Assembly: GCF_000426565.1 (NCBI RefSeq)
Contig: NZ_AUFP01000005.1
Location: forward strand, 62,001 to 126,000
Reading direction: 5' to 3'
Length of the DNA stretch: 64,000 nt
Origin: Segatella albensis DSM 11370 = JCM 12258
GTDB taxonomy: Bacteria > Bacteroidota > Bacteroidia > Bacteroidales > Bacteroidaceae
Within the stretch, counting starts at the first letter, position 1. Each line of letters opens with the position of its first letter. Below are positions 1 through 9,421 of this stretch, in pieces. The translations under genes were made by a program, and so were the position numbers. The notes under the pieces were generated by a model, which saw only the letters and a program-made list of their open reading frames with translations, was not told where the DNA came from and searched no databases.

Positions 1-2
1 AG

Positions 3-887
3 AAGGTTGACCTTCTGTTGCGTCTTTTACCTTTGGTTATGGAAGAAAAGGTTTTTGCTGTACACGGAGGAACGGCAATCAATCTTTTCCTAAGGAATCT
101 GCCTAGGTATTCAGTTGACATTGATCTCACTTATATTCCTTTGGCAGACCGCAAGAAAAGTATCGATGACATTAACTTTCATCTGAAATCGATTAGTGAG
201 AAAGCACGTAAAGCATTCCCTGGTATGCACATCATTCCAAACTACGCTACATGCAAATTACTCTGCGAATACCGAGGCAAACAAGTCAAGGTTGAGGTTA
301 ACCAAACAAAACGAGGTATCGTTGGTGGTGAGTTAATGCATCTTCCATTATGCGAAAAGGCTCAGGATGAGTTTCAAGTATATTGTATCGCTGACATTGT
401 TCCTATTTCACTACTCTATGGAGGTAAGGTTGCAGCAGCACTCTCACGTCAACATCCACGAGACCTATTCGATGTAAAGTACATGACAATTCCGCTGAAG
501 GATTGCCGTGAAGGTCTCATTTTCTGCTTGCTTGGCAGTGACCGTCCTATACATGAGTCATTTGCACCAACCCTTATTGACCAACATGAGGCACTTGTCA
601 ACCAATTTGTCGGAATGACTGAAACTCCATTCACATACGAAGAATTTGAAGAGACACGTACCAAGCTCATTGCAGATGTAAATTCACTTATGACTGATGA
701 CGATCGCCGTTTTTTAGTCAGTTTTGAAAATGGAGCTCCTAAATGGGATGGATATGAATTTGAATATTTCAAAAATTATCCTTCTGTCAAATGGAAACTC
801 CTCAACCTTCAAAAGCTCGCGGAACAGAACCCAGAAAAATTAAAAATGGAAGTTGAGAAATTAAAAAATCTATTATCAATACAATAA
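3..887 (+). CDS. AbiEii/AbiGii-family nucleotidyltransferase toxin (5' cut by window edge)
   Basis: This is the toxin half of an AbiE-type abortive infection or toxin-antitoxin system; family members are nucleotidyltransferases that modify RNA and stop growth. The reading frame is already open at base 3 (codons Lys-Val-Asp-Leu-Leu precede the TTG at 18), so the true start lies outside the window. Seen: the nucleotidyltransferase motif GGTAINLF, then SVDIDLTY with the Asp-x-Asp metal ligands about 15 residues later, and a helical C-terminus ending at 887. An AbiEi-type antitoxin would be expected just upstream, outside the window. The gene sits 430 bases before a Zorya operon on the same strand, which fits a defence island. 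Family assignment is strong; toxicity is inferred. Confidence 0.85.
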   Translation, partial: KVDLLLRLLPLVMEEKVFAVHGGTAINLFLRNLPRYSVDIDLTYIPLADRKKSIDDINFHLKSISEKARKAFPGMHIIPNYATCKLLCEYRGKQVKVEVNQTKRGIVGGELMHLPLCEKAQDEFQVYCIADIVPISLLYGGKVAAALSRQHPRDLFDVKYMTIPLKDCREGLIFCLLGSDRPIHESFAPTLIDQHEALVNQFVGMTETPFTYEEFEETRTKLIADVNSLMTDDDRRFLVSFENGAPKWDGYEFEYFKNYPSVKWKLLNLQKLAEQNPEKLKMEVEKLKNLLSIQ

Positions 888-936
888 TCCCTTTTGTATA
901 TTCACATCCAATTATCATATTTGAGTTATTGAAATT

Positions 937-1291
937 ATGAACAGAACATCAAAATTCATGACAGACCATTCGGAAGGCGACAAAGGTAAAGAAGCCGTTA
1001 TGGACTTTCAGGTTTCCTGGGTTCTACGAATGGCTGCTGATGAAGACTATACGAAAGACAAACCGATCTTCCGTCTTTACAGTAAATTTATGTTGCTCAA
1101 GTTGCTCGATATGCCCATTCCTAATCCTGTACAAATAAAAAAAGTAAGGGTATGGTGTTTCAAAAACAACATATTGAAATTGTATCATAGATACTGGACG
1201 CACTTATTCAAACACTCATCCTTATTGGTATATTACCGATGAAGATTCATGCAAAGTAAATATTAAAGAGATTATTACATTTGAATATTAA
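937..1291 (+). pseudogene. eroded ORF, unknown family, frame change near its middle
   Basis: An ORF of 101 codons starts at 937 (MNRTSKFMTDHSEGDKGKEA) and ends at 1242. Its first ~70 residues look like a compact globular start (FQVSWVLRMAADEDY, PIFRLYSKFMLLKLL). The rest, after KKVRVW, is Cys/His/Tyr-rich and unlike coding sequence. From about 1190 a different frame reads a plausible protein tail (SNTHPYWYITDEDSCKV...) ending in TAA at 1289-1291. The simplest reading is an internal deletion joining the two ends of a longer gene in different frames. I do not recognise the family; a nuclease-like protein is only a guess. It lies directly ahead of zorA and may share its transcript. Confidence 0.45.
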
Positions 1292-1315
1292 ACAAAAGAT
1301 CAAAAGATATAGGTT

Positions 1316-3298
1316 ATGTCTGATTTTACAACATGGGCTTCGGCCGCAGTCATTATAATCGTCTTCCTGCTATTTTGTAAGGAAGAGTATAAGTTGTACA
1401 ATATTAAGGAAGCAATAAAAAAGCTCCTTAATAATGACAATATCTTGGATTCTCTCAAAGAAACTAAGATTGCTCCCCTTGCGGAGACTTATAGTAAAAC
1501 TATCAATATTGAGACACACGATGGCAAGAAATCTAATATTCCTGCTTCTGAGTATATTAATGACTATAGCGTGTGTAAATATAACAAACTTAACTTACGA
1601 ATGCTCGACACTGCAGCGGGAACTCTCGTTGGTTTAGGTCTCCTTGGTACGTTCCTTGGTTTGACATTGGGTATTAAAGGTTTTGATAGTAGCAATACAG
1701 AAAGAATCAATGAAAGTATTCAAGGGTTATTGGCTGGTATGGGTACTGCGTTCTTGACATCATTGCTCGGTATGACATTCTCTATTTTATTTACAGCCGC
1801 TGATAAAGCATTAAGACATAGACTATATAAAGATGTCAAAGAACTAACAGACATGTTGGATTCTGAGTATTATATAGATGACCTCGTGTTAGCTAATATT
1901 AATCAACAGAATATAGTCAACCAGTTATACAAAGCTTTGAAAAATGATCTTCAGCAGCAGACATTAGAAATAGCTAATAAACTTACTTATACAAATGCAG
2001 AAGGTCAAAATGTCACAATAGGTAATGCTATACGTGAGATTCTTACTGAGAATACTAAGCAATCAAAGGCTCTCATGTCATTCTCTACCGATTTGGCAAT
2101 GGAACTAAACCAGGGCTTTGATGAGACGCTCTCACGACAGATGCAACAAAAGATTGTACCACTTATGGAAAGTGTTGATGCCACCACCAAGGCTGTTGTA
2201 GAACATATCGATAAGATGGCAGATACGGTTTCATCTCCAGCTACCGATATGATGCAGAATGTGGTAGATGAGTTGAAGCAAAGCATGCAATCACTCTTAA
2301 ATGAGTTTAGTACGGGTCTTTCTGGGTCTGCAACATCAGAACTTGAAAATCTTGCGATGCAGCTTGGTACCGCCACACAAGCAATGGCAGATTTCCCTAA
2401 AAACATGGAGAATATATCTGCTACACTGCAAGTTACTATCGAAGAAGTCAAACATGCTATTTCTGAGATTTCAAACACCTCTGCGAATGCCAATTCAACA
2501 GCTATGCAGCAGATGCAAGAGCAGATTACTTATGCTACAGGAGCTATCAGTAATGCCATCACAGAGGTCAAAGAAGTCATGTCAGGAATCTCTCAATCAT
2601 CACAAGAGCAAAGCAATCAAATGGTTAGCAAACTTGCTGATGCTGCAGAAAAGATGGGATCATTCCTTACAGGTACTATCTCTACCCTTTCTAACTCGGT
2701 ACAGCAATCTGTCAAGGGTATCACAGATGACATCAACAGCAAGCAAACAGACCTTATTGCTCTCCAGGAAGATACAACCTCTCAAACAAAGAAGCTGCTT
2801 GAGAATTTCAATGTAGGTTTGGAAAGATTGGAAAAGATGAATGAGTATGTAACCGGCACAATGAATGGTTTCAAACAAGCTCAGGGTGAGATAACTGTAA
2901 GTACCAGCAATCTTCGTACTATCAGTAGTGATATGAAGCTTGCAACCGAGTTGTTCAATAAGGGACAAAACGACTATGCTGCAAGACTAGCTCAACTCCA
3001 GACTGCAAGTCAAAAAGGTATTGATCAAGTTACTGAAATGCTCAAAAACTCTGGGCAGTTGTCAGATGAGTATGTACAAAAGTTCGATCTCATCAAACAA
3101 GGACTTGGTTCTATCTTCTCTCAATTGCAAAGTGGCTTGACAGAATATAGTCGCACTGTTAAAGATACCACTGACAAGTATCTTGCAAGCTACACTTCTA
3201 GTCTCACTCAGACAACAGGTGCCTTGGCATCAACTATCGAACGACAGAATGAAGTTACAGAAATGTTGACTGATACAATTTCACGTTATAAGAAATAA
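1316..3298 (+). CDS. zorA: Zorya anti-phage system protein ZorA (MotA/TolQ/ExbB-like proton channel with long tail)
   Basis: ZorA forms, with ZorB, a proton-driven inner-membrane motor that senses phage attack and signals through a long cytoplasmic tail. Seen: an N-terminal membrane helix (residues about 8-24), two more around 98-120 (GTLVGLGLLGTFLGLTLG) and 140-165 (GMGTAFLTSLLGMTFSILF) with the Gly/Thr-rich style of MotA/ExbB proteins, then nearly 500 residues of polar helical, coiled-coil-like sequence with few prolines. At 660 aa the length fits ZorA rather than ExbB (~230 aa). The stop codon TAA overlaps the zorB ATG (TAATG). Start at 1316 gives MSDFTTW, just before the first membrane helix. 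Assignment rests on both the motifs and the zorABCD order. Confidence 0.9.
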   Translation: MSDFTTWASAAVIIIVFLLFCKEEYKLYNIKEAIKKLLNNDNILDSLKETKIAPLAETYSKTINIETHDGKKSNIPASEYINDYSVCKYNKLNLRMLDTAAGTLVGLGLLGTFLGLTLGIKGFDSSNTERINESIQGLLAGMGTAFLTSLLGMTFSILFTAADKALRHRLYKDVKELTDMLDSEYYIDDLVLANINQQNIVNQLYKALKNDLQQQTLEIANKLTYTNAEGQNVTIGNAIREILTENTKQSKALMSFSTDLAMELNQGFDETLSRQMQQKIVPLMESVDATTKAVVEHIDKMADTVSSPATDMMQNVVDELKQSMQSLLNEFSTGLSGSATSELENLAMQLGTATQAMADFPKNMENISATLQVTIEEVKHAISEISNTSANANSTAMQQMQEQITYATGAISNAITEVKEVMSGISQSSQEQSNQMVSKLADAAEKMGSFLTGTISTLSNSVQQSVKGITDDINSKQTDLIALQEDTTSQTKKLLENFNVGLERLEKMNEYVTGTMNGFKQAQGEITVSTSNLRTISSDMKLATELFNKGQNDYAARLAQLQTASQKGIDQVTEMLKNSGQLSDEYVQKFDLIKQGLGSIFSQLQSGLTEYSRTVKDTTDKYLASYTSSLTQTTGALASTIERQNEVTEMLTDTISRYKK

Positions 3299-3996
3299 TG
3301 AAGAAAAGACATATTGAATACGAAGGCAGAGAAGAAAATGCATTTTCACTCTCTACAGGTGACTTGATGGCTGGTCTTCTATTCATTTTTATTCTGCTGC
3401 TGATGGGAGCACTTTTACAGGTGCAAAAAAATGCAGAACAAGATGAAGAAATCGTCAAGAAATACGATAAGACCAAGACGCAATTATATATAGACCTCCA
3501 AAAAGAGTTCAAAGATGATTTGGCAACATGGAGAGCAACCATCGACTCTTCACTGTGCATACGTTTTCAAGAACCGTCGATGTTGTTTGATGAAGGCAAA
3601 CAGGAATTGAAGCCAAGATTCAAGGAGATTCTAAATGATTTCTTTCCTAGATATATCGCAGTTCTGAAACGTCCGGAATATCGCGACAACATAGTTGAGA
3701 TACGTATCGAGGGACATACAAATAGTAATGGAGGCTACTACTCAAACATGGAGTTATCACAGGACAGAACAAGATCTGTACTCCAATATTGTTTTGGTTT
3801 GATGCCACCAAATGATATTATCTGGATGAAGAAACTCGTAACAGCCAACGGCTTATCATCAAGCCATCTGATTTACAAGAAAAATGGTGAAGAAGATAAA
3901 TTTCTGTCTCGACGTGTTGAGTTTCGAGTAAGAACAAACGCTGAAAAGCAGTTGGAAGATATTGCTAACAAGCGATTAATAAATAAGAAAAAATAA
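3298..3996 (+). CDS. zorB: Zorya protein ZorB (MotB/OmpA-like motor subunit)
   Basis: ZorB is the MotB/ExbD-like partner of ZorA; its periplasmic OmpA-like domain anchors the motor to peptidoglycan. Seen: a short cytoplasmic head, then FSLSTGDLMAGLLFIFILL, where Asp22 at the start of the single membrane helix (about 22-41) is the expected proton-carrying residue. The OmpA/MotB domain (about 80-225) follows, with EGHTNSNG and LSQDRTRSVLQY, the usual peptidoglycan-binding signature. Length 232 aa is normal. It overlaps zorA at its start (TAATG) and zorC at its end (TAATG), so the three genes are probably translationally coupled. Confidence 0.92.
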   Translation: MKKRHIEYEGREENAFSLSTGDLMAGLLFIFILLLMGALLQVQKNAEQDEEIVKKYDKTKTQLYIDLQKEFKDDLATWRATIDSSLCIRFQEPSMLFDEGKQELKPRFKEILNDFFPRYIAVLKRPEYRDNIVEIRIEGHTNSNGGYYSNMELSQDRTRSVLQYCFGLMPPNDIIWMKKLVTANGLSSSHLIYKKNGEEDKFLSRRVEFRVRTNAEKQLEDIANKRLINKKK

Positions 3997-5936
3997 TGGA
4001 AGATATATATGCACTCTTAAATATCAATAAAGGTATCTTACAGGATTTCCACTTGCAAGCAGACCGTGCTGTTGACCATCAGACAGAGTTGGCCATCAAC
4101 CGCGACATGCGTACCTTAAAAGAAATTGAGGAGCGCATGATGACAGACACAACAGTAAAAGTTTCCCAACAGACGATTGACGAAGTCATCATGAAGGTAA
4201 TCAAAAATGCAAAGGAGAATAATCAGGATATGAGTATCTGGAGTATTCGTGAACTTCGCATTGTATCATATTACCTCATGAAATTGCAGGGCAATGAAGG
4301 CGCTTATCAGTATGCATTAACTCTTCTTGATACAAACTGGAGAGACTTATTTTTCAATGGATTGTCATTCTATTGTCTTGACACATGGAACATGATAGAT
4401 CCTGAATTTCGTGCGCAGACATGTGAGCTTCTCAGAAAGAAGTTACAAGCTTATAAGGACAACAACAAAAAGTATATGGCGATGAAGAATCATGCTAATC
4501 TCTTTGATGAAGCAGGTCCACGACGCTTATGTGCTTTGTTGACTCAAAAGAAACAAGATTTGAAAGCTGCACCATCGTACTTCTGTAACAAATCTGCTTC
4601 TATTAGTCAATCTTACTATTCTGATGTGATTGTTAACTTCTTTGAAGCCAACAAAATAACAGATCTTGACTATGTTGAGTCTGTCATTGAACTTCATGAT
4701 AATGATCGCACCAAGAAACTGGTATTTGCAGATTTAGTTTCGCGTGTTAATGAAAGTGGTGACGAATTGAAGCGTACAAGACTATGCAAATTTGCTAACA
4801 GAATACTTGGTGATATTACATTGACTTCAACATGGGCACCTTTTATTGGTGCAACAGAAAAAGAAGCTCAGAAACTTAAAAAGGCCAAGCAACTTGTAAA
4901 TCTTTGGTTCAATCGGAAGATTATCGAAACTTTCTTTGAAGTTTGTGTACAAGACAGAGACCGTAAGATCTTTTGGCTTAGGTATGTCGAATATGTCAGT
5001 GCCTTTAGAATCGTAGGTTCGACAGCAACAAAACGCTTGTTGCAAGGAGATAGCCGTATAAGTGGTATATTCCTGCCATTTTATATAGAGACAGAGTCTC
5101 GCACATCGCAGACTTCAGCTCTCGTATTGTTCATGAAGGACAAAATGATAGTTGAGTTTTCTGATACAGGTGCTTTGTATGTTTACAATCATAATCATGC
5201 AAAGGTTAAACTGGTCACTAATAAAAGAAGACTGATTAACAGTACAGCCGAGTTGAAGATTCCTTCAATGAATAATCTTATCGAAATTAGTGATTGGGGC
5301 TATAAGAGTCACTACAATGAGGGACGTATGACCCATCAAGGTTATTGGCAGGATCGCTTGAATGATTGGATGCAAGAAAAGGTATTATCTTCAAGTAATA
5401 CGAGCGTATCTTTCTTGGAATCAAAGGACAATGATTTGTTTAAGGCAAAGCCTATTCCAAAAGAAGAATATAAGCCCAAAGCCAAACCAGTTGAAAAAAC
5501 ATTGTTTGATGATGTCCCAGAATATTTGAGACCAACGGCAAGAGTAGAGAACAAAGAGCCGAATGTCTGTAATGAGGCAAAGCACACTACTCCACCACCA
5601 TCAAATAACAAGCAAGTTGTTTATGAAACCAGAATCTCATGGTCAATTTCCAGTAAATGGATAGCACATGACAAATGTAGAATTGTATGCAACAATAAAG
5701 GCTTCTATATAAACATTTCAAGAGGACAACAATATGTTCATATACGCCCTCTTGTTGGTGGAGCCAAGGCTACAGGTAGCATTTGGATAAAAAGACCGAA
5801 CACAAATGGATGGCAACAAATCGTTCATTCAACAAGTGGTAGTGAATTTTCTATCGGCTACATAAAAGAAGCTGGTGGCGGCCTCGTGTATAAACAAGAA
5901 TATAACAAAAATGATTTTATTAAAGTAAAAATTTAG
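3996..5936 (+). CDS. zorC: Zorya type I protein ZorC (EH_signature domain)
   Basis: ZorC is the EH_signature protein that, with ZorD, defines Zorya type I; it acts in the cytoplasm downstream of the ZorAB motor. Seen: a helical N-terminal two thirds with the EH-signature hallmarks around residues 303-345 (LWFNRKIIETFFEVC, DRDRKIFWLRYVEYVSAFRI), then a beta-rich stretch near 375-400 (ALVLFMKDKMIVEFSDTG). A Pro/Lys-rich linker (about 485-540) leads to a final ~110-residue beta-rich domain. The ATG at 3996 overlaps the zorB stop. The C-terminal domain beyond the linker is not something I can assign. The overall call depends strongly on the zorA-zorB-X-helicase order, which matches type I. Confidence 0.85.
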   Translation: MEDIYALLNINKGILQDFHLQADRAVDHQTELAINRDMRTLKEIEERMMTDTTVKVSQQTIDEVIMKVIKNAKENNQDMSIWSIRELRIVSYYLMKLQGNEGAYQYALTLLDTNWRDLFFNGLSFYCLDTWNMIDPEFRAQTCELLRKKLQAYKDNNKKYMAMKNHANLFDEAGPRRLCALLTQKKQDLKAAPSYFCNKSASISQSYYSDVIVNFFEANKITDLDYVESVIELHDNDRTKKLVFADLVSRVNESGDELKRTRLCKFANRILGDITLTSTWAPFIGATEKEAQKLKKAKQLVNLWFNRKIIETFFEVCVQDRDRKIFWLRYVEYVSAFRIVGSTATKRLLQGDSRISGIFLPFYIETESRTSQTSALVLFMKDKMIVEFSDTGALYVYNHNHAKVKLVTNKRRLINSTAELKIPSMNNLIEISDWGYKSHYNEGRMTHQGYWQDRLNDWMQEKVLSSSNTSVSFLESKDNDLFKAKPIPKEEYKPKAKPVEKTLFDDVPEYLRPTARVENKEPNVCNEAKHTTPPPSNNKQVVYETRISWSISSKWIAHDKCRIVCNNKGFYINISRGQQYVHIRPLVGGAKATGSIWIKRPNTNGWQQIVHSTSGSEFSIGYIKEAGGGLVYKQEYNKNDFIKVKI

Positions 5937-5944
5937 AAACAATT

Positions 5945-8704
5945 ATGTTAAGTCAGATTATAAACAGTAAAGGCATCATGTTCATTGTCAATTACAATGG
6001 TCACGACCTCCATTTCCAAGAATGGAAGGCCACGGATGATTGTATCTACTATTTGCCTCTTGCAACATTGGTAGATAATGGCTATGCTTATGCCTCTAAG
6101 GAAGGATGCTTGTTACCTTACGAGAATATATATCTTTTGGATGAGGATGAAAGAATACTTCTTGGAGTACCACAGCCATACGATAAAGCTATGCGTCTCG
6201 TTGGCACAAGTATGCTCAACTTATCTGACTTTGAATATAAAGTAGAGTTTCTCACCTATGTTCCTGATGGAGAATTGATAGTATGTGAGAGAGGTGGTAA
6301 TATCTTAGTCAAAGGACGTGACAAATACTTACTCAATGAAGCTCAGTATGCTTTACTCAACAGAGTTGATGCTTTCAATTCTACACCAGAAGAAGATAAA
6401 ACAACAGATTATAATCTTCGCTGTTTTGCAGAGATTAAAGCGCTTGCAGAACAGGCTGGTTGTCAATTGGACAGTTATCTTGAAAACGAAAATGTATATG
6501 CACCAGAGCGTATTAAGATTGAAATCGGACGAGATGATGAAGGATTTACAGTAGAACCAGCTGTTGATATTGAAGAAAATGACAAATTCCAAACGTATTT
6601 TGACAAAATGCGTAAAGTACAAGCTCAATATCCAGTTCAGCGTGAAAACGGTGAACGTGTTCGTATTGTGCTCAATAAGGAACAGAAAGAAAACCTGCAC
6701 TATCTGAAAGAACAGTGCGGAAAGCACAAGAGCAGAGACGAAATTCAGAAGATGATAGAACAACCAACTGAATACTTTGACCCTAATGCTTTTGATTTAT
6801 CAGAACTGTATAGTGACAGAGTGATTGAAATAGGTGTATATAAGCCAAAGTTCTATCCTTTCATTTGTCCATATAAATCCTGCTGGATAGCTGGTGCTAC
6901 TGTTGAAACGCCCAAAAATGGCACAACAAAAGTCACCATTAACAGTGAAGAAGAATTAGAAAAACTGAAGAGAGAAATCCAATCAGCAAAAGAAAACAAA
7001 AAAGGCATTGTCGAATACAACAATACTCAACTTGATATCGAAGATGCAATGTTTCTAGCTCAAACTGCAGAAAAGCAGCTGAAGGATCCTTCACAGCCAG
7101 CAAAAGTTGAAAGTGAGAATGGCAATGAAGCGAGAAATGTACTCATTATTGAAGAAAATGCCGAAGAGTTGGGATTTGCGGTAAAGGAAAGAACTATAGA
7201 GAAAGGTGATAAATATACGCTTTTCACAGATCCGTTCCTTCAAGAAGGGTTCTCTCTTAAAGACCATCAAAAAGAGGGTGTGGCATGGTTGCAACACCTG
7301 TACAAGAGTAAAGCCAGTGGATGCTTGATGGCTGATGATATGGGACTTGGTAAGACTCTACAGATACTTTATTTTATAGACTGGCATTCACGCAAGTATG
7401 CCAATCATAAGCCGTATCTTATTGTTGCACCAATATCTCTATTAGAAAACTGGAAGAATGAGTATGAAAGATTTTTCATGCAACCCCGCATGAAAATCAA
7501 CATGCTGACATCAAAAGATGTAACAAGAAAGTTCGATAAGAGCATAGTAGATAAGATGCAAAAGATGGATATTATTCTTACAAATTATGAGTCACTGCGC
7601 ATCTCTCAATTAAACTTCTGTGCTGTAGAATTTGATGTGGTTGCTTTGGACGAAGCACAGAAAATAAAATCGCCAGGTACACTTGTCACGAATGCAGCTA
7701 AGGCTTTAAAATGTAACTTCAAAATAGCCATGACAGGAACTCCTGTAGAGAACTCTCTGCTGGATTTGTGGTGTATTATGGACTTCTGTGTGCCAGGTCT
7801 TCTAGGTAATGCAAAGGCATTTGCTGCTCAATACCAGAATCCTCTAAAGAAGGAAGATACAGACATTGTAGCTCTAGGCAACGAAGTTCATGACAAACTT
7901 GGTGTATACTTTATGCGACGACTGAAAAAAGATGCCGCAAAGGATTTGCCTAACAAAATAGAATTAAAAGAAAAAGTGCTTATGCCACCTGTACAAAAGG
8001 AGACATATGCATCTGTTGTGAATGACTATACGAGTGGCATACAGCCCAATATGCTCGTTACAATCATGCACCTACGTGAGGTTTCAGAGCATCCGTATCT
8101 TTATGATTCAACTCTTCTCAATCACGAAACTGATGAAATTGTTGATACAAGTGCAAGATTGCAAGCTACTATCAAGTTCCTTGACGAAATAAAGAAAAAA
8201 GAAGAGAAGGTTATTATCTTCGTGGAACGCAAGGAGACACAAAAAATGCTTCAGAAGCTTTGCCTTGAAAGATATGGCATCATTACTAAAATCATAAATG
8301 GTGATACACCATCTATTGTTAAGAGGAATATGCCAAACAAGCAATCAAGGCAATCAAGTATAAATGAATTTCAAGCTGTTGATGGTTTTAACGTGATTAT
8401 CATGTCACCTGTAGCTGCCGGTATGGGGCTCAATGTAACAGCGGCTAATCATGTCATCCATTATAGCAGACATTGGAATCCAGCAAAAGAAAATCAGGCA
8501 ACTGACCGTGCATATCGTATTGGACAGACCAAGGATGTATTCGTTTACTATCCAATGGCTGTAAGAGCTGACATCAAATCTTTTGATGAAACATTAGATG
8601 ATTTGTTGTCTCGCAAGACATCTCTTGCTACTTCAACAATCTTTCCAACAGAAAGAGTTGAAGTCAAACAAGAGGAACTTGGTCAAATGCTGTTTGGTGT
8701 TTAA
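5945..8704 (+). CDS. zorD: Zorya type I protein ZorD (SNF2-family helicase)
   Basis: ZorD is the effector of Zorya type I, a SNF2/SWI2-type ATPase linked to degradation of phage DNA. Seen: a ~440-residue N-terminal region without a clear family motif, then the helicase core. Walker A is ADDMGLGKTLQ at about residues 463-473, motif II reads LDEAQK (a DEAQ box rather than DEAH) near 567-572, motif III is MTGTPVENS, and the C-lobe has QATDRAYRIGQTKDV near 850. Length 919 aa is slightly short for the family. The start at 5945 is 8 bases after zorC; an alternative Met 11 codons downstream (MFIVNYNGHD), preceded by AAAGG, is equally credible. Same strand and spacing make it the last gene of the zor operon. 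Confidence 0.9.
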   Translation: MLSQIINSKGIMFIVNYNGHDLHFQEWKATDDCIYYLPLATLVDNGYAYASKEGCLLPYENIYLLDEDERILLGVPQPYDKAMRLVGTSMLNLSDFEYKVEFLTYVPDGELIVCERGGNILVKGRDKYLLNEAQYALLNRVDAFNSTPEEDKTTDYNLRCFAEIKALAEQAGCQLDSYLENENVYAPERIKIEIGRDDEGFTVEPAVDIEENDKFQTYFDKMRKVQAQYPVQRENGERVRIVLNKEQKENLHYLKEQCGKHKSRDEIQKMIEQPTEYFDPNAFDLSELYSDRVIEIGVYKPKFYPFICPYKSCWIAGATVETPKNGTTKVTINSEEELEKLKREIQSAKENKKGIVEYNNTQLDIEDAMFLAQTAEKQLKDPSQPAKVESENGNEARNVLIIEENAEELGFAVKERTIEKGDKYTLFTDPFLQEGFSLKDHQKEGVAWLQHLYKSKASGCLMADDMGLGKTLQILYFIDWHSRKYANHKPYLIVAPISLLENWKNEYERFFMQPRMKINMLTSKDVTRKFDKSIVDKMQKMDIILTNYESLRISQLNFCAVEFDVVALDEAQKIKSPGTLVTNAAKALKCNFKIAMTGTPVENSLLDLWCIMDFCVPGLLGNAKAFAAQYQNPLKKEDTDIVALGNEVHDKLGVYFMRRLKKDAAKDLPNKIELKEKVLMPPVQKETYASVVNDYTSGIQPNMLVTIMHLREVSEHPYLYDSTLLNHETDEIVDTSARLQATIKFLDEIKKKEEKVIIFVERKETQKMLQKLCLERYGIITKIINGDTPSIVKRNMPNKQSRQSSINEFQAVDGFNVIIMSPVAAGMGLNVTAANHVIHYSRHWNPAKENQATDRAYRIGQTKDVFVYYPMAVRADIKSFDETLDDLLSRKTSLATSTIFPTERVEVKQEELGQMLFGV

Positions 8705-8756
8705 ATGAAGGAATCAATACAATATAGAATATATATATCATGTTCTCAATAAGAGA

Positions 8757-9113
8757 ATGAGTGTTATCCGCATAAAAGCATTCAAGAATATGGTACAAGA
8801 TAGAATATACAATTACTTCGAGCGCAATCCACAACTTCATGTGCTCTTCATCTTCGACAGGATGAACATTATCCAGAACGAACTGGATGAGATGAAGCAG
8901 TGGAATGACGACTATATATATAAGGTGTTCAAGATGGACAAAGCACAGGTCAAGCGAATACTCAAAGACCTGTGGAAGTTGCCTCATGCTGACAATGCAC
9001 TATCTTACTCCACATATGTCATAGACAGAGACAACACTACTGGCTATGCTGAAGTGCGTCGCATCGGGCGATTCTACACCGTCAGTCATGACAACATTTC
9101 TCATCTCTTATAA
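8757..9113 (+). pseudogene. PglZ-like N-terminal fragment, probably a fusion remnant
   Basis: The 118-codon ORF begins with MVQDRIYNYFERNPQLHVLF-like sequence (Met at codon 12), continuing IFDRMNIIQNELDE and DDYIYKVF. That resembles the first ~50 residues of PglZ-domain proteins (alkaline-phosphatase superfamily) known from BREX and Pgl systems. The metal-binding body of PglZ (usually >500 aa) is absent. After residue ~60 the protein switches to KRILKDLWKLPHADNALSYS and GYAEVRRIGRFYTV, a different-looking C-terminal end of a DNA-binding type. I infer an internal deletion or fusion that kept frame. It follows zorD by 52 bases. The PglZ resemblance is from memory of the family and is only moderately certain. 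Confidence 0.4.
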
Positions 9114-9421
9114 TATATTGTTGAATTGTTGAATAAAAGAGCCAAAGACATTGGTTACAAGATACTTAACATCTCAACAAACATTCAACAACCTTTCAAT
9201 AAAGAAAGAAATATAGTGAGGTAAGTACCCTGTGTTATCTGGCATTTTGATGAACACTACCACTTCAATCATGTGGCATGTTGAAGGGCAATATTGCTGA
9301 ATACTCGGCACCTGCACCCAAGGGCTCAACGATTCATCAAATTCAACGGAGATTTAGAATCTTCTTTTCTTGACCGAATACAATTTTCAAATATTTATAA
9401 CATCACTAAAGTTTCAGAACT
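9114..9421. other. 308-base intergenic stretch with TTGTTGAAT repeats
   Basis: No gene seen. It opens with a tandem of GTTGAATT-type units (TTGTTGAATTGTTGAAT at about 9118-9135) facing an inverted copy ATTCAACAA about 50 bases on, giving a 9-base inverted repeat of the kind seen at replication or transfer-regulator binding sites. The remainder, up to the start of the next ORF at 9422, contains no long ORF and no recognised RNA. Confidence 0.4.
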
